Position numbers and translations under genes: made by a program. Shown here piece after piece: positions 8,061 through 19,033 of a DNA stretch of 64,000 nt. The stretch's first letter is position 1. Every line of letters starts with the position of its first letter. This stretch comes from Thermotoga maritima MSB8 (GTDB taxonomy: Bacteria; Thermotogota; Thermotogae; Thermotogales; Thermotogaceae), in NCBI RefSeq assembly GCF_000008545.1, contig NC_000853.1, positions 1,796,726-1,860,725 of the forward strand. Reading direction: 5' to 3'. The notes below the pieces were generated by a model. It saw only the letters and a program-made list of their open reading frames with translations, was not told where the DNA came from and ran no database searches.

Positions 8061-9145
8061 TTGATTGCTCCAACTCCGTCCCTGTGATACTCAAAACCAC
8101 AGGTTTTGCAGTGGTATCTTCTTCCGTTCGGCTTGTTCTTTGCACCACAGACAGGACACGTCTTGCTCGTGTTCGCTTCTGAAATGAGTTCCACTTCGAT
8201 TCCGAACTGCTCTGCTTTGTACCTTATCATCTCGATGAGTTTTCTGAACTGCCACTGGTGGATCTTCTGGTTCGCATTGTCGCTATAGTCCGCTCTTTCT
8301 CTGATCCCTGTGACGTCTCCTATCACGATGGTTCCGATTTGTTTTCTGAGGCACAGTCCGATGAAACTGCTTGTGATCTTGTGCATGATGTCGTTGATCT
8401 GGTTTCTGAGCCGTCTCAGGACTCTTTTCTTTGCACGAACAAGCTTGTTGTACCTTCTTGATCCCTTCTTGCACTCTGCTATGGCAGACTGAAAACTTGC
8501 GAGGCGTTTGTTTCGGTAGCGAAGGATGCTGCTAAGAACCCCTCCGTGGTAGCTGATGACTTCTTTTCCATCAAAGCACGTGATGGGACGGAGCACTCCA
8601 GGGTCGACTGCCATAACACCAGAATTAGCACTCTTTTCTTCAATCTCCACCTCTATCGCAAGGTGGAGATAGTATCCATCTTCAAAGACAAGTCTTGTCT
8701 GTTTGATGCGAAGGGGAGGTTTGAGAGGTGTTTGTACAACAAATGGTTCTCGTTCTTTGCCCAAAGACAATCTCAGGGTGCCGTCTGGCAGAAGTTTTAC
8801 AGCGCTTTCTTTCCATATGAACGGCAGATAGCGTTTTTTCTTGTAGGGAGGTTTTGCATCTGGATTCTTTTTGGTTGCTTTGAAGTACCCTTTGAGGGCT
8901 TGAAAGTAGAGCTGAACAAATGCCTGCTTTGAGTGGACGTGGATTTTGATGTTTTCTGCCCAGCGGAGGATGTATTTGTCTGCGGTGGGCCAGGACAGCC
9001 AGAAGCCTTTCTTTTGGTGTATCTTTCGCACAAGAGACATCGTTTTGTTGTAGATTCTTGCTGCTGTGCGGTTGAGTTCTTCGCATGTTTGACTCAGGTG
9101 TCCTGGTACGGCGAGTTTGTAGGTTCGTATCACACGTCTTGACAT
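7937..9145 (-). CDS. tnpB: TnpB, RNA-guided nuclease-like protein of IS605
   Basis: 402 residues with the TnpB layout: N-terminal wedge/helical region, RuvC-I with Asp181 in VMAVDPGVLRP, a long basic helix (about 205-255), a zinc finger C330-x2-C333...C346-x2-C349, and RuvC-III with Asp356 in HRDGVGAINI. The usual RuvC-II glutamate (as in VIEDL) is replaced: the strand reads TIVIGDVTGIRE, with Gly276 in that place. A nearby Glu such as 305, 312 or 323 might substitute, or cleavage may be lost. The ATG at 9145 overlaps tnpA by 16 bases and follows GAGGA. The 3' end doubles as the predicted guide-RNA scaffold. Confidence 0.9.
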   Translation of the reverse strand: MSRRVIRTYKLAVPGHLSQTCEELNRTAARIYNKTMSLVRKIHQKKGFWLSWPTADKYILRWAENIKIHVHSKQAFVQLYFQALKGYFKATKKNPDAKPPYKKKRYLPFIWKESAVKLLPDGTLRLSLGKEREPFVVQTPLKPPLRIKQTRLVFEDGYYLHLAIEVEIEEKSANSGVMAVDPGVLRPITCFDGKEVISYHGGVLSSILRYRNKRLASFQSAIAECKKGSRRYNKLVRAKKRVLRRLRNQINDIMHKITSSFIGLCLRKQIGTIVIGDVTGIRERADYSDNANQKIHQWQFRKLIEMIRYKAEQFGIEVELISEANTSKTCPVCGAKNKPNGRRYHCKTCGFEYHRDGVGAINIWKRYPGTGQVVAGLAPVRGVRFHPHLCGHGASLAPWKVA

Positions 9146-9519
9146 TCCTCGATGTACCTCCTGATAGTTTCTTCAGAAACATTACCGGCTGTTCCAACGT
9201 AGTAACTTCGAGCCCAAAGGCCCTCTTTGGTTCTAAGCTCTGGAAATTTCTCCAGCAGTTTCCTCGCTGAAACGCCCTTGAACAGGTTTGCTATCTCAGC
9301 CGGTGAAAATCTTGGAGGCGCCGATACAAACAAATGAACATGATCAGGCTGAATAGAGAGGGCCAGTATTTCTATTCCGTGTTGTTTTGCTGTGTTGCGG
9401 AGTATTCGTTCAAGTTCTTCAGCTATGGAGCCGACCAGGATTTTTCTGCGGTATTTAGGTATCCACGCAAAATGATAGTTCAGATTATAATGACTCCACC
9501 TTGTCTTCTTGATATGCAT
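9130..9519 (-). CDS. tnpA: TnpA, Y1 HUH single-strand transposase of IS200/IS605
   Basis: 129-residue transposase that nicks and joins single-stranded transposon ends. The metal-binding HUH motif is HVH (His60, His62) in PDHVHLFVSAPP, and the catalytic tyrosine is Tyr122 in IRRYIEEC. Length and motif spacing match active family members and nothing is visibly broken. The ATG at 9519 is preferred because GGGGTGAT lies just upstream; a TTG at 9537 would extend the protein by 6 residues. It overlaps tnpB, so the two are probably co-translated. Confidence 0.92.
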   Translation of the reverse strand: MHIKKTRWSHYNLNYHFAWIPKYRRKILVGSIAEELERILRNTAKQHGIEILALSIQPDHVHLFVSAPPRFSPAEIANLFKGVSARKLLEKFPELRTKEGLWARSYYVGTAGNVSEETIRRYIEECQDV

Positions 9520-9591
9520 ACCTATCACCCCATTCAATTATATCATAAGATAATTAACACCACAACAAACCTATCCCCCTGAAGGAGGATA

Positions 9592-10205
9592 GTAAGTGGT
9601 TGGGGTTCTGTCACAGTTTCATGGTTATCAAAAGAATGAGGAAAATTACTCAAAAGTCTCTCCAGGAGTGTTTCAACAGATATCACACCGGTCACGTTTC
9701 CCTCGTCGTCCGTGATCACCTTGCTCACGGAAAACAAAAGCTCTTTTGTTTTGAACTCCCTGTAGGGAATCCCACCGGTGGGTTTAGGTCGGGATTCGAG
9801 GGCGGCTCTGTACCAGGGTCTTACTCTTGGATCGTATCCTTCTGCGGGTTCGTAATCGTTGATCAGAAGAAGTCCATTCTCGTATCCCGAGTACAGATAG
9901 TATATATCTCTGTCTGCCTCCTGGAAAATTCTGTAGATTTCCAACACTTTTCGTCTTTCCTCATCGGTCAGATAAGGTGCATATCGTACTTCAGGAATGC
10001 GGCTCAAAACATCAACAACATAGAATTTTCTGAAATATCCGTTTATGAAGGACGTCACAGTATTGTTCACGTTTCTTATGAAATCACGGGCAGTTTTTAT
10101 TCCGGAAAAGTAAAGCTGAAAGATACTCAGAACACATATCACAACAAATGCAACGATAAGAGCTATTGTTATCTTCCAGAAAAGTTCTTTTTTAAGAGAA
10201 CTCAT
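9592..10205 (-). pseudogene. N-terminal fragment of a membrane dCache-GGDEF sensor
   Basis: Starts at ATG 10205 after GGGGGAA. It has a membrane helix (about residues 8-31) and the first part of a double-Cache sensor domain with typical features: DRDIYYLYSGYENGLLLI, then YDPRVRPWYRAAL. The coding sequence is interrupted at the left end of the IS element, and the frame reads a further ~16 codons into it before a stop. The rest of the sensor, the second membrane helix and the first half of the GGDEF domain are missing from the window, so this locus suffered a deletion as well as an insertion. Confidence 0.75.
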
Positions 10206-10254
10206 CTTTTCCCCCACTATCTTCTTTGGATTTTCCAACACATTATATTATACA

Positions 10255-10280
10255 TAAAGGGGCCTTTCAGGCCCCTTTCA
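10255..10280 (-). terminator. Terminator downstream of aglA
   Basis: Minus strand: GGGGCC - TGAAA - GGCCCC followed by TTT, 7 bases past the aglA stop. The short T-run is weak, but the stem is strong for a thermophile. Confidence 0.6.
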
Positions 10281-10287
10281 GATCCTT

Positions 10288-11811
<1,524 letters not shown>

Positions 11812-11813
11812 TT

Positions 11814-11845
11814 AAAAAATTAAAAGGCTGGCCGGAAGCCAGCCG
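11814..11845 (-). terminator. Terminator of the malEFG-cyclomaltodextrinase operon
   Basis: Minus strand: GGCTGGC - TTCCG - GCCAGCC (perfect 7-bp stem), then TTTTAATTTTTT. It ends the operon 20 bases after the GH13 gene. Confidence 0.88.
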
Positions 11846-11864
11846 GAATCTTCAATGAATTTTT

Positions 11865-13286
11865 TCAAACTCTCTTGTACAATCTGTACTTACCCACTCT
11901 CAGATCCTCGGGCTTGAGAATTCTGAAAGATCTCGCTAGAAGGGGAAGCTTCACAACCCCGCCGTCAACGTGGAATCTTTCTCCGCTGAACACATCGACA
12001 AGGGGAGTGGTGTTCATAATTTTCCCGTCGGGAATGGAGAGAACCAGCACCTTCTCTTCTCCTGGGTTCACCACCACGATGGTGTTTTGAAGAGGATGAG
12101 GAGCCTTTCTGAGAAACGCGAGAGGTGAGTCGTTCAGCAAGACAAACTCTCCAAAGCGCAAACCTGGATCCGTCCTTCTCAGTCTGATCATCTTCTTGTA
12201 GAACTCGAACAGATCAACATCCCATTTCTCTCTGTTCCATTCCATGGTGGCACGACACTCTGGATCTTCTCCACCTGTGAGACCTATCTCTGTTCCATAG
12301 TAAACGAGCGGAACACCGGGATAAGTGAACTGAAGAACTACAGCGAGTTTTCTCAGGTCTCTGTCGGGAACCATTGTGGCGAGTCTCGGGGTGTCGTGAC
12401 TGTCAAGCATGTTCCAGCAACCGAATATGTTCTTCGTCTCCCTGTAAGCTCTTTCCAGGTGAAAACCTATGGAATCCGTCTCGCCGTTCACATAACTAAG
12501 CACAAGGTTTCTGAAGTTGTAATTCATCAGACCATCAACCATATCCCATCCTGCCGGGTAAGTCCATATCTCACTCACGAGGTACTTTTCCGCTGAGAAC
12601 TCTTTCACTTTCATGTTGATCCACAGGTTGACGGTAGGTCCAAGATCGTGGCCACAATCCAGCCTCCAACCGTCTATCCCCAGTTTCAGGTAGTGCTCGA
12701 CAACTTTCAAAATGTATTCCTTCACTTCTTCGACTTCCACGTTCAGCTCGGGAAGGCTTCCAACGTCGAACCACGATCTGTGCCTATCTTTGTAAAGGAA
12801 AAATCTGTTCACGTACTCTGGATCGTTTTTCTTCGCTTTTTTGAACCACGGATGCTGACTCCCAACGTGGTTGAACACACCATCGAGAATGAGTTTCATA
12901 CTCCTCTCATGGAGAACCCTCAAAAGGTGCAGAAAAGCCCTCTTTCCGCCGAACTGTGGATCCACCCTGAAGTAATCGATCGTGTCGTACTTGTGATTGG
13001 TATCGGACAAAAAGATAGGAGTGAGGTACAGAACGTTGATTCCAAGTTCTTCAAAATAATCGACCTTCTCGGCTATTCCCCACAGATCTCCTCCGTAGAA
13101 GATCTTCACGTGCTGAGCACCGGGAAGTTTGCGGGGAGGAACTCCCCATTTCTCTATGACTCCTCCCCGCTTCAGGTACAGATCCTTTTTGTCTTCCACC
13201 GTTTTTCCCTTTCCGATGAAAAATCTATCTGGAAAGATCTGATACACGACACTGTCGTAAACCCAAGACGGCATCGGGTACATCAT
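11865..13286 (-). CDS. Cyclomaltodextrinase / neopullulanase-like GH13 hydrolase, cytoplasmic
   Basis: 473 residues with no signal peptide. GH13 barrel motifs: region I DGVFNHVG, region [12 protein letters not shown] (nucleophile Asp), region III LVSEIW (acid Glu), region [11 protein letters not shown]. The start [13 protein letters not shown] is typical of the cyclomaltodextrinase/neopullulanase subgroup, but the ~120-residue N-terminal dimerisation domain usual in that group is missing. The ATG at 13286 overlaps the malG stop (ATGA). As the last gene of the maltodextrin importer operon it presumably cuts imported linear or cyclic dextrins. Exact preference is inferred. Confidence 0.88.
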
Positions 13287-15784
13287 CCTTTCACCGATCC
13301 TTTCGTGAGTCCACCCACTATGTACTTCTGGAGGGACAGGAAGAGTATCACCATCGGTGTCATACCGAGGAGAGCGGCAGCCGTGAAAAGGCCCCACTCT
13401 GTTTCATAAGCACCCGTTGAGAACGTCCAGAGGCCGAGAGCGTAAGTGTAGTTTTTCACGTCCTGAAGAATGATCCTTGCAAGGACGAACTCGTTGAACG
13501 TCCCGATGAAGGTGAGTATCACTATGACCGTGAGGATCGGAAGAGCGAGTGGAACGACTATCTTGTAGAAGGTCTGGAATCTGGTTGCACCGTCGATCAT
13601 AGCGGCCTCTTCGAGAGACGAAGGAATGGTGTCGTAGAATCCCTTTATGAGGTACATGTTGTAAGCTATGTTACCGAGATAAGCGAATATCAAGCCTCCG
13701 AGAGAATCCAGTCCCAAGAATGGAAGGAACTGACCGATGAGCTTCAAAAGACCGTATATTGCAACCATGTACATGATGGCTGGGAACATCTGAATGAGAA
13801 GAAGAGCCATGATTCCGTACTGCCTTCCCCAGAATCTCATTCTGCTGAACGGATAGGCCGCCAGGGCACAAACAGCCGTGGTGATGAGTGAAACAAGGCC
13901 TGCAACGATCACCGAGTTCATGACCCATCTGAGGAAGTAATGCTTTGTCTTCTGCTCCCATATCTGTGCGAGCCTGTAGAGATCTCCATCGATCTTTTTG
14001 AGATCGGACTTCAATTCCTTCAAAGGAATGGTGTCCATCAGAGTTCCTGCCTTTCTCGAAGCCACTGCTGTGTTCGTGAGAACTTCTTGAACGAAGTTCA
14101 TCTTCACAAGGTCGTACAGCATTTCAAGGTGCTCAGAGGAAACGTAAAGTCCTTTGAAGGAAAGATCGAGAAGATTCGAATAACTTCCCTTGAAGTCATC
14201 GAGGATATTCTGAGCTTTTTCAACGATTTCCACAGCGTTTTTGTAACCCGTTTCTATCCTTCTGTTCAGATCTCTGTAGTCTTCTATCCAGGAGAGCTTC
14301 GCTGCCAGTTTTCTTATCTTTCCGATGAAATCGTCTCCTCCGTATTCCGACACATAGCTACTCACAAAGTTCTTGAGAGTCTTGTATATCGAAAGAAGCT
14401 TTATCTGCGCGGCGTTGTTGAAAGATTTCATGCTTTCAAGAGAATCGATTCTGCTCTGGATCTGATGGTTGAAGATCTTGAGATCCAGATACATCTTCGC
14501 CGAAGAAATTTCTTTCTCTTTCTCAGAGAGGGAGGATCTCACATTGTTCAAGCTTTTCTCTAGGCCATCGAGTTTTGCTGTTAGTACCATGATTTCGTTT
14601 TCTATATCTTTCAAATCCTTTATCTTCTGAACGAAATCGTCGATTCCGTCGCTCACTTTCTCTACAATTCCTTCAATAATAGGAACCGTCTCTTCAAAGG
14701 ATTGAACAAAGCTTCCATAGAGGGCTTTTTTGGAAATGTCACCATCTTCGCTTACCACATTGTTTATCTCTTCTAAAGAACTCTTCATGGCAAATATCTT
14801 TTCTGAGAGATCCGAAAGATCAGAAAAAGCAGAGATCTTGTCGTAGAGAGTGTTGAGTTCAGACAGAAGTTTTTCGAGTGAAGATTTCAATCTTGAGTCT
14901 TCATAAGGGAAAGCAGTTTCCACTTTACTGTTTCTGACACTGTGCACCATTTCCTTGAGTTTGACGAGAACTTCGCTCACGGAATCGATATCAGGCTTCA
15001 AAACCTCGAGTACTTTTTGTTTTTCCAAGATTTCTTTTTCAAGGGTTTCCTTCTGCTTCTCAAGGACGGCTATTTCTCTCTGAAGGATTTCAATTTCACC
15101 TTCGAGTTTTTCAATTTCTTTCATGAGCGTTCCTACTTCTTTCTCATAAACCAGTCCAAGTTCAGAAAGGGCATCGTTCAGAGTGTCCTGATTCTCAACG
15201 CTGTAACCCACTACTTTCTCGATCACGTCCTTCAAAGCCTGAAATTCAGCACTTCTAAAGTTTTTCCCTTTCAATTTTTCATAGAGTGCAACAGCGATCC
15301 TCTGTGAATCGGGCAATGGGGTTTTATCCATCTGCTCCTGAGTCAATTTCTTTGCCTCTTCCAGAACATCTTTTGTGTAAGACAACACATCGGAGAACCT
15401 CTGGGAAAGCGTCTCTTCTATTTTCGAATTTCTCGCGTTGACGTCCTCCAAAAGCTTCTTCGTTTCAGCGAGGTAATTTTCAAATCTTCTGATTCGATCT
15501 TCGATGAGACGGTCTGCTTTCTCTCTGGAAACGTTATCAAAAGGTTCAACCCTGGAAACAAGGCTCTGCATCTCCTGTATGAGAACGGGAAGGTTTTTCT
15601 CAGGTGCCACCAGATCTTTGTAGTGCTGAAGGGTGAGACGAGACGAGAAGAGTTTCGGGGAGAAAGCCGCCTCATCCCTCCTAAAAGAGGTAGAAACAAC
15701 CCAAACGATGGGGAAGAGAACCACAACAACAAGAAGTGTTAGAAGAACATGCGTGAGCCATCTATTCTTTTTTCTCACCATCAT
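13283..15784 (-). CDS. malG: Maltodextrin ABC permease MalG with a giant coiled-coil insert
   Basis: Inner-membrane subunit of the importer. One membrane helix (about residues 11-33) comes first. Then roughly 530 residues of charged, heptad-like sequence rich in Glu, Lys and Leu (about 60-595) lie between helix 1 and the rest of the permease (from about 613). The C-terminal ~220 residues are an ordinary MalG core with the ATPase-contacting EAA loop ([25 protein letters not shown]). The total of 833 residues compares with about 280-300 for typical MalG. By topology the insert should lie outside the membrane. The gene overlaps malF by 4 bases and the GH13 gene by 4 bases. Confidence 0.92.
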
Positions 15785-17512
15785 TCACTCACCTCTTCAA
15801 ACGCACCAGAGAGTTTGAAGTTCACAAAGCTGATTCCTCCAACGAGGAAGAATATGATGATGGATATGGCACTGGCAAAACCGAAGTCCTGTCCTCTTCC
15901 TCCTTCGAACGCGAGTTTGTAAACGTAGGAGACCAAAATGTCCGTGTGTCCAACAGGAGTTGTGGTTCCAGCCATTGCGGGACCTCCACCGGTGAGCAGA
16001 TATATGTTCACAAAGTTGTTGAAGTTGAAAGCGAAACTTCCGACCAACAGAGGAGCCACAGTGGTCATCAGAAGCGGAAACGTGATAGTCCAGAACCTTC
16101 TCCACCTTCCAGCTCCATCGATCGCAGCGGCTTCGTAGAGCTCCTCTGGAATGCTCTGCAAAGCTCCGAGTGAGACGGCCATCATGTACGGAAATCCCAG
16201 CCACGTGTTGACGGTGAGAACTGCGACCTTCGCCCAGAACGGATCGTTGAACCACTTCACCGGATCCAATCCCAAGAACGGAAGAACAAATCGGTTGAGA
16301 ATTCCATAAGTCTCGTTGAACATCCCGTTTCTCCAGACGAGAACGGAAATGAAAGCTGGCACAGCCCATGGAATAATGAGTAACGTCCTGTACACGTTCT
16401 TTCCCTTCAGTGTTTTATCGTTCAGAACAAGAGCGAGGGAAAGACCTATCGCGAACGTTAAAAGAACGCTGAGGGCTGCCCAGGTGAACGTCCAGGTGAA
16501 AACCTTGAAAAAAGGACCAGCGATCTTCGGATCGGTGAATATCCTGGAGAAGTTCTTGAAACCAATGTATTCCATGTATCCAATCACGAAAAATTCTCTT
16601 CCATTTTCGTCGTAATCGTAGAAAGCACCTTCCCTTTCAACGAGATGCCTTCCAGTGAGATTGTTTTTCACCACAAGTTTCGTTGTTATCCTTCCGTTTT
16701 CGAGGGATTCTTCGAAAGACAGAGAATAAAGCCTCTTCACTGGATAAAAGTTCCACTCACCGTTTTCACCTATTCTGAACATGTAACTCTGATCCTCGAG
16801 CCAAAACTCTGCCCTGTTGAGATACTTCTGAACCACATTTACCTTGAAGAAAGGTTCGTACCTCTTCAGGGAAACCTCTTCAGGTGAGTAAAGCGGTTTG
16901 TAAATTTTACCGTCTGAATAGACGGCGTTCACCTCTTTTATGGAAGCGGGCCAGGGGACTATCTCATAAACCTTCCCATTCACTTCGGCGGTTCCATCCT
17001 TCACGGGAAAGAGAGTTGACTCTCTCAAAAGGACCTCTTTCCCACTCCTCTTTGTGACAACGGGGCGTCCGCAATGTAGATGTTCCCATCTTTCTCGAAG
17101 AGAACAACAAAATCCTCGGTAGGATTCAAACCGTTGAACACGGAGAAAACCATGTATTCAACAGGTTCAGCGCTCTCTGGAACATAAGTGTAATTCGGGT
17201 CGAAAAGAATTCTCTCGATGGCCTCTTGTTTCGTCATGAGGTGTCCTGTTCCATAATTGGTGAACGCAACTTTCACCGTGAAGTATATGGGATAGAGAAC
17301 GAGCACAAAAAGTAATATCAAAGCGGGAATGGTGTATCTGTAAGGATAAGCTTCGGGTTGAAGATGAAGTAATCTATGAGTACGAGAAGCGTGAGAAGAA
17401 CGATTCCAAGTTCATAATAAGAATTTTGAAGCAGGAAAATTCCTGCCCAGACCATTCCTGCGTTGAATACGGCAAGAAACAATATCAGAAAGATTTTGAG
17501 AAGCCCTTTCAC
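15781..17512 (-). CDS. malF: Maltodextrin ABC permease MalF, with two apparent -1 frameshifts
   Basis: Three overlapping reading frames make one MalF: 17512 to ~17357 (MKGLLKIFLILFLAV... to FIFNP), ~17353 to ~17066 (EAYPYRYTIPALILLF... to IADAP), and ~17062 to 15781 (VTKRSGKEVLLRE... to the end). Each switch lies at a C-run on the minus strand (CCC at 17357-17355, CCCC at 17065-17062), and adding one C at each restores a single 577-residue frame. The joined protein has two N-terminal helices, an extracytoplasmic P2-like domain (about 80-290), and a six-helix core with the EAA loop EELYEAAAIDGAGRWRRFWTITFPLL. The start is GTG at 17512. This is either a sequencing error or a genuine inactivation; the intact malE and malG favour error. 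Confidence 0.85.
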
Positions 17513-17534
17513 AGCGATCAGACCTCCCTCCCTG

Positions 17535-17566
17535 AATTTTTAAAAGAGGGGGAAAAGTCCCCCTCT
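17535..17566 (-). terminator. Intra-operon hairpin/attenuator after malE
   Basis: Minus strand: perfect 7-bp stem GAGGGGG - ACTTTT - CCCCCTC, then TTTTAAAAATT, between malE and malF. It probably terminates most transcripts, so that the binding protein is made in excess over the permeases. Confidence 0.75.
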
Positions 17567-17592
17567 TCTTTGACTAATGATAGCACTTCGAA

Positions 17593-18774
17593 TTATTTTT
17601 CTATCTGTGCCTTGATTTTTTCCACAGCCTCTTTGAGAGCATCTTCGACACTGGCCTGTCCGTTGATAATGATGCTGAGAGCGTCTCCCATGGCAGACCA
17701 GACAGGAGCCATTTCCGGCACGTTTGGCATCGGTGTTCCCATGGAAGCACTCTGGGTGAACGCAACAACATCGGGATTGTCTTTGACGAGTTCAAGAACA
17801 TCTTTTCTCGCAGGAAGCCTTGGATCTGCGAGGTATATCTTGTACATGGTTTCTTTTCTCGCAATGAAGTTCGTGAGAAATTCCATAGCGATCACTTTGT
17901 TTGGAGACTTGGCATTGATCATGAATCCCTGAACACCAACAAACGGTTTGGCAGGAACACCCGGCTCGAGCTCAGGAATAGGAGCGACTCCGTAGTTTAT
18001 ACCTGCATCTTTGTAGGATTTTATAGCCCAAAGTCCGTTGATGATCATAGCCGCGAGACCTTCTTTGAACATGGAATCCATCGTTCCGTAGTTGTCACCA
18101 GGGGTGAGAACACCTTCATCGATCATTCTCTTTATGAGTTTCGCACCTTTGACTGCTCCTTCGTTCGCGAGTCCAATGTCTGTCACGTCGAGTCCCTGAG
18201 GTGTTTCCTTGAAGACGTATCCTCCGTAACCTAGAATGAACGGCGCAGAGAAGTAGAAGTTGGCGACATCGTAGATGAAACCTCTGACTTCTCCTCCGTA
18301 TTCCTCATCTATCTGTTTTGCTTTTTCTATGAGCTCGTCCATGGTCTTAGGAACAGAATCAACGTAGTCCTTGTTGTAGATGAGAGCAACCGCTTCCATG
18401 GCGTACGGGACTCCGTAGAGTTTTCCACCGTAAGAGAAAGCTTTGAGAGCCGTGTCATAGAAATTCTTCAGATCAGAGAAGTTGGGAATGGGTTCGATCA
18501 AACCGTTGACGGCGAGTTCTCCTACCCAGTCGTGCGCTCCAACAATGATGTCTGCGCCCTGTCCCTGTGGAGCCGCCGTCAGGAATTTGGATTTGATGCT
18601 TCCAAAATCGACGTACTGAACTTCAACAGGGATTCCGTACTTTGCCTTGAATTCTTCCCCGAGTTTCTGGAGGATGTCAACCTGCTTTTCGGAACACCAG
18701 ATGGTGAGCTTTGTTTGTGATAACACCAGAGCAGAAACCACAACAAGCATTAAAACGAGCAGTCTCTTCACCAT
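17593..18774 (-). CDS. malE: Maltodextrin-binding protein MalE (ABC solute-binding protein)
   Basis: Extracytoplasmic receptor of the importer, 393 residues. A signal peptide (basic MVKR, hydrophobic core to about residue 18, cleavage near LSQ) is followed by the family-1 sugar-binding fold: TKLTIWCSEKQVDILQKLG at the start and GVPYAMEAVALIYNKDYVD in the first lobe. The ATG at 18774 is chosen because AGGAGGT precedes it by 4 bases; a GTG at 18780 would lie inside that site. It is the first gene of the operon and is transcribed from a near-consensus promoter opposite amyA. Confidence 0.93.
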   Translation of the reverse strand: MVKRLLVLMLVVVSALVLSQTKLTIWCSEKQVDILQKLGEEFKAKYGIPVEVQYVDFGSIKSKFLTAAPQGQGADIIVGAHDWVGELAVNGLIEPIPNFSDLKNFYDTALKAFSYGGKLYGVPYAMEAVALIYNKDYVDSVPKTMDELIEKAKQIDEEYGGEVRGFIYDVANFYFSAPFILGYGGYVFKETPQGLDVTDIGLANEGAVKGAKLIKRMIDEGVLTPGDNYGTMDSMFKEGLAAMIINGLWAIKSYKDAGINYGVAPIPELEPGVPAKPFVGVQGFMINAKSPNKVIAMEFLTNFIARKETMYKIYLADPRLPARKDVLELVKDNPDVVAFTQSASMGTPMPNVPEMAPVWSAMGDALSIIINGQASVEDALKEAVEKIKAQIEK

Positions 18775-18837
18775 GGACACCTCCTTTAGATTACAAAGAG
18801 TTTACCGTCAGAAAATTCACAAAATGTTTCACTAAGG

Positions 18838-18866
18838 ATTTTAACACCGAATTTTCGTGATGTCAA
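18838..18866 (-). promoter_or_regulatory. Promoter of the malE operon
   Basis: Minus strand: -35 TTGACA (18866-18861), 17-base spacer, -10 TAAAAT (18843-18838); a near-perfect housekeeping promoter. The motif CGGTGTTAAAAT overlaps the -10. Confidence 0.85.
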
Positions 18867-18886
18867 TCTGGATTCGAATCGGTGTT
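18841..18886. promoter_or_regulatory. Inverted repeat around the malE promoter (candidate operator)
   Basis: AACACCGA (18843-18850) and TCGGTGTT (18879-18886) form an 8-bp perfect inverted repeat that brackets the malE -35 box. A third copy of the GGTGTT motif (GGTGTTAA, 18960-18967) overlaps the -10 of the divergent amyA promoter. The positions suit a repressor acting on both promoters; the protein is unknown. Confidence 0.5.
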
Positions 18887-18941
18887 TTTAAATTACTCAT
18901 CAACTGTTTCATTCAGAAATATCGAAATTCCGTTAACCCTA

Positions 18942-18970
18942 TCGACATGTTATGAATTGGGTGTTAATAT
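18942..18970 (+). promoter_or_regulatory. Promoter of the amyA starch operon
   Basis: -35 TCGACA (18942-18947), 17-base spacer, -10 TAATAT (18965-18970). It diverges from the malE promoter within the 259-base intergenic region, and its -10 lies in GGGTGTTAATAT, nearly identical to the sequence over the malE -10. Confidence 0.75.
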
Positions 18971-19033
18971 AAACAGACGGATTTGTGTTAATTTATTGAT
19001 CGTGGAATGTTTCGAAAATGAGGAGTGAAGGTT

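Larger units (their letters stand above)
7890..9591 (-). mobile_element. IS200/IS605-family insertion sequence (tnpA + tnpB)
   Basis: About 1.7 kb with a Y1 HUH transposase and TnpB read in the same direction. Both ends carry the family's subterminal hairpins rather than inverted repeats: left CTATCC...GGATAG at 9571-9592, right ATCCCC...GGGGAT at 7904-7919, sharing the core CCCTGAAGG. On the minus strand the left end follows TTAC (9595-9592) and the right end finishes TCAA (7893-7890), which are the known IS608 cleavage tetranucleotides. Boundaries were set from these. There is no target duplication, as expected. It splits a GGDEF gene. Confidence 0.88.

Noticed and set aside
17025..17321. 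A separate 98-residue membrane protein between malF pieces
   Set aside because: Its ends coincide with the two single-base shifts; it is the middle of MalF.
18841..18967. Long-range inverted repeat TTAACACC/GGTGTTAA as an RNA hairpin
   Set aside because: The arms lie at two divergent promoters and would not be in one transcript; better read as paired DNA sites.
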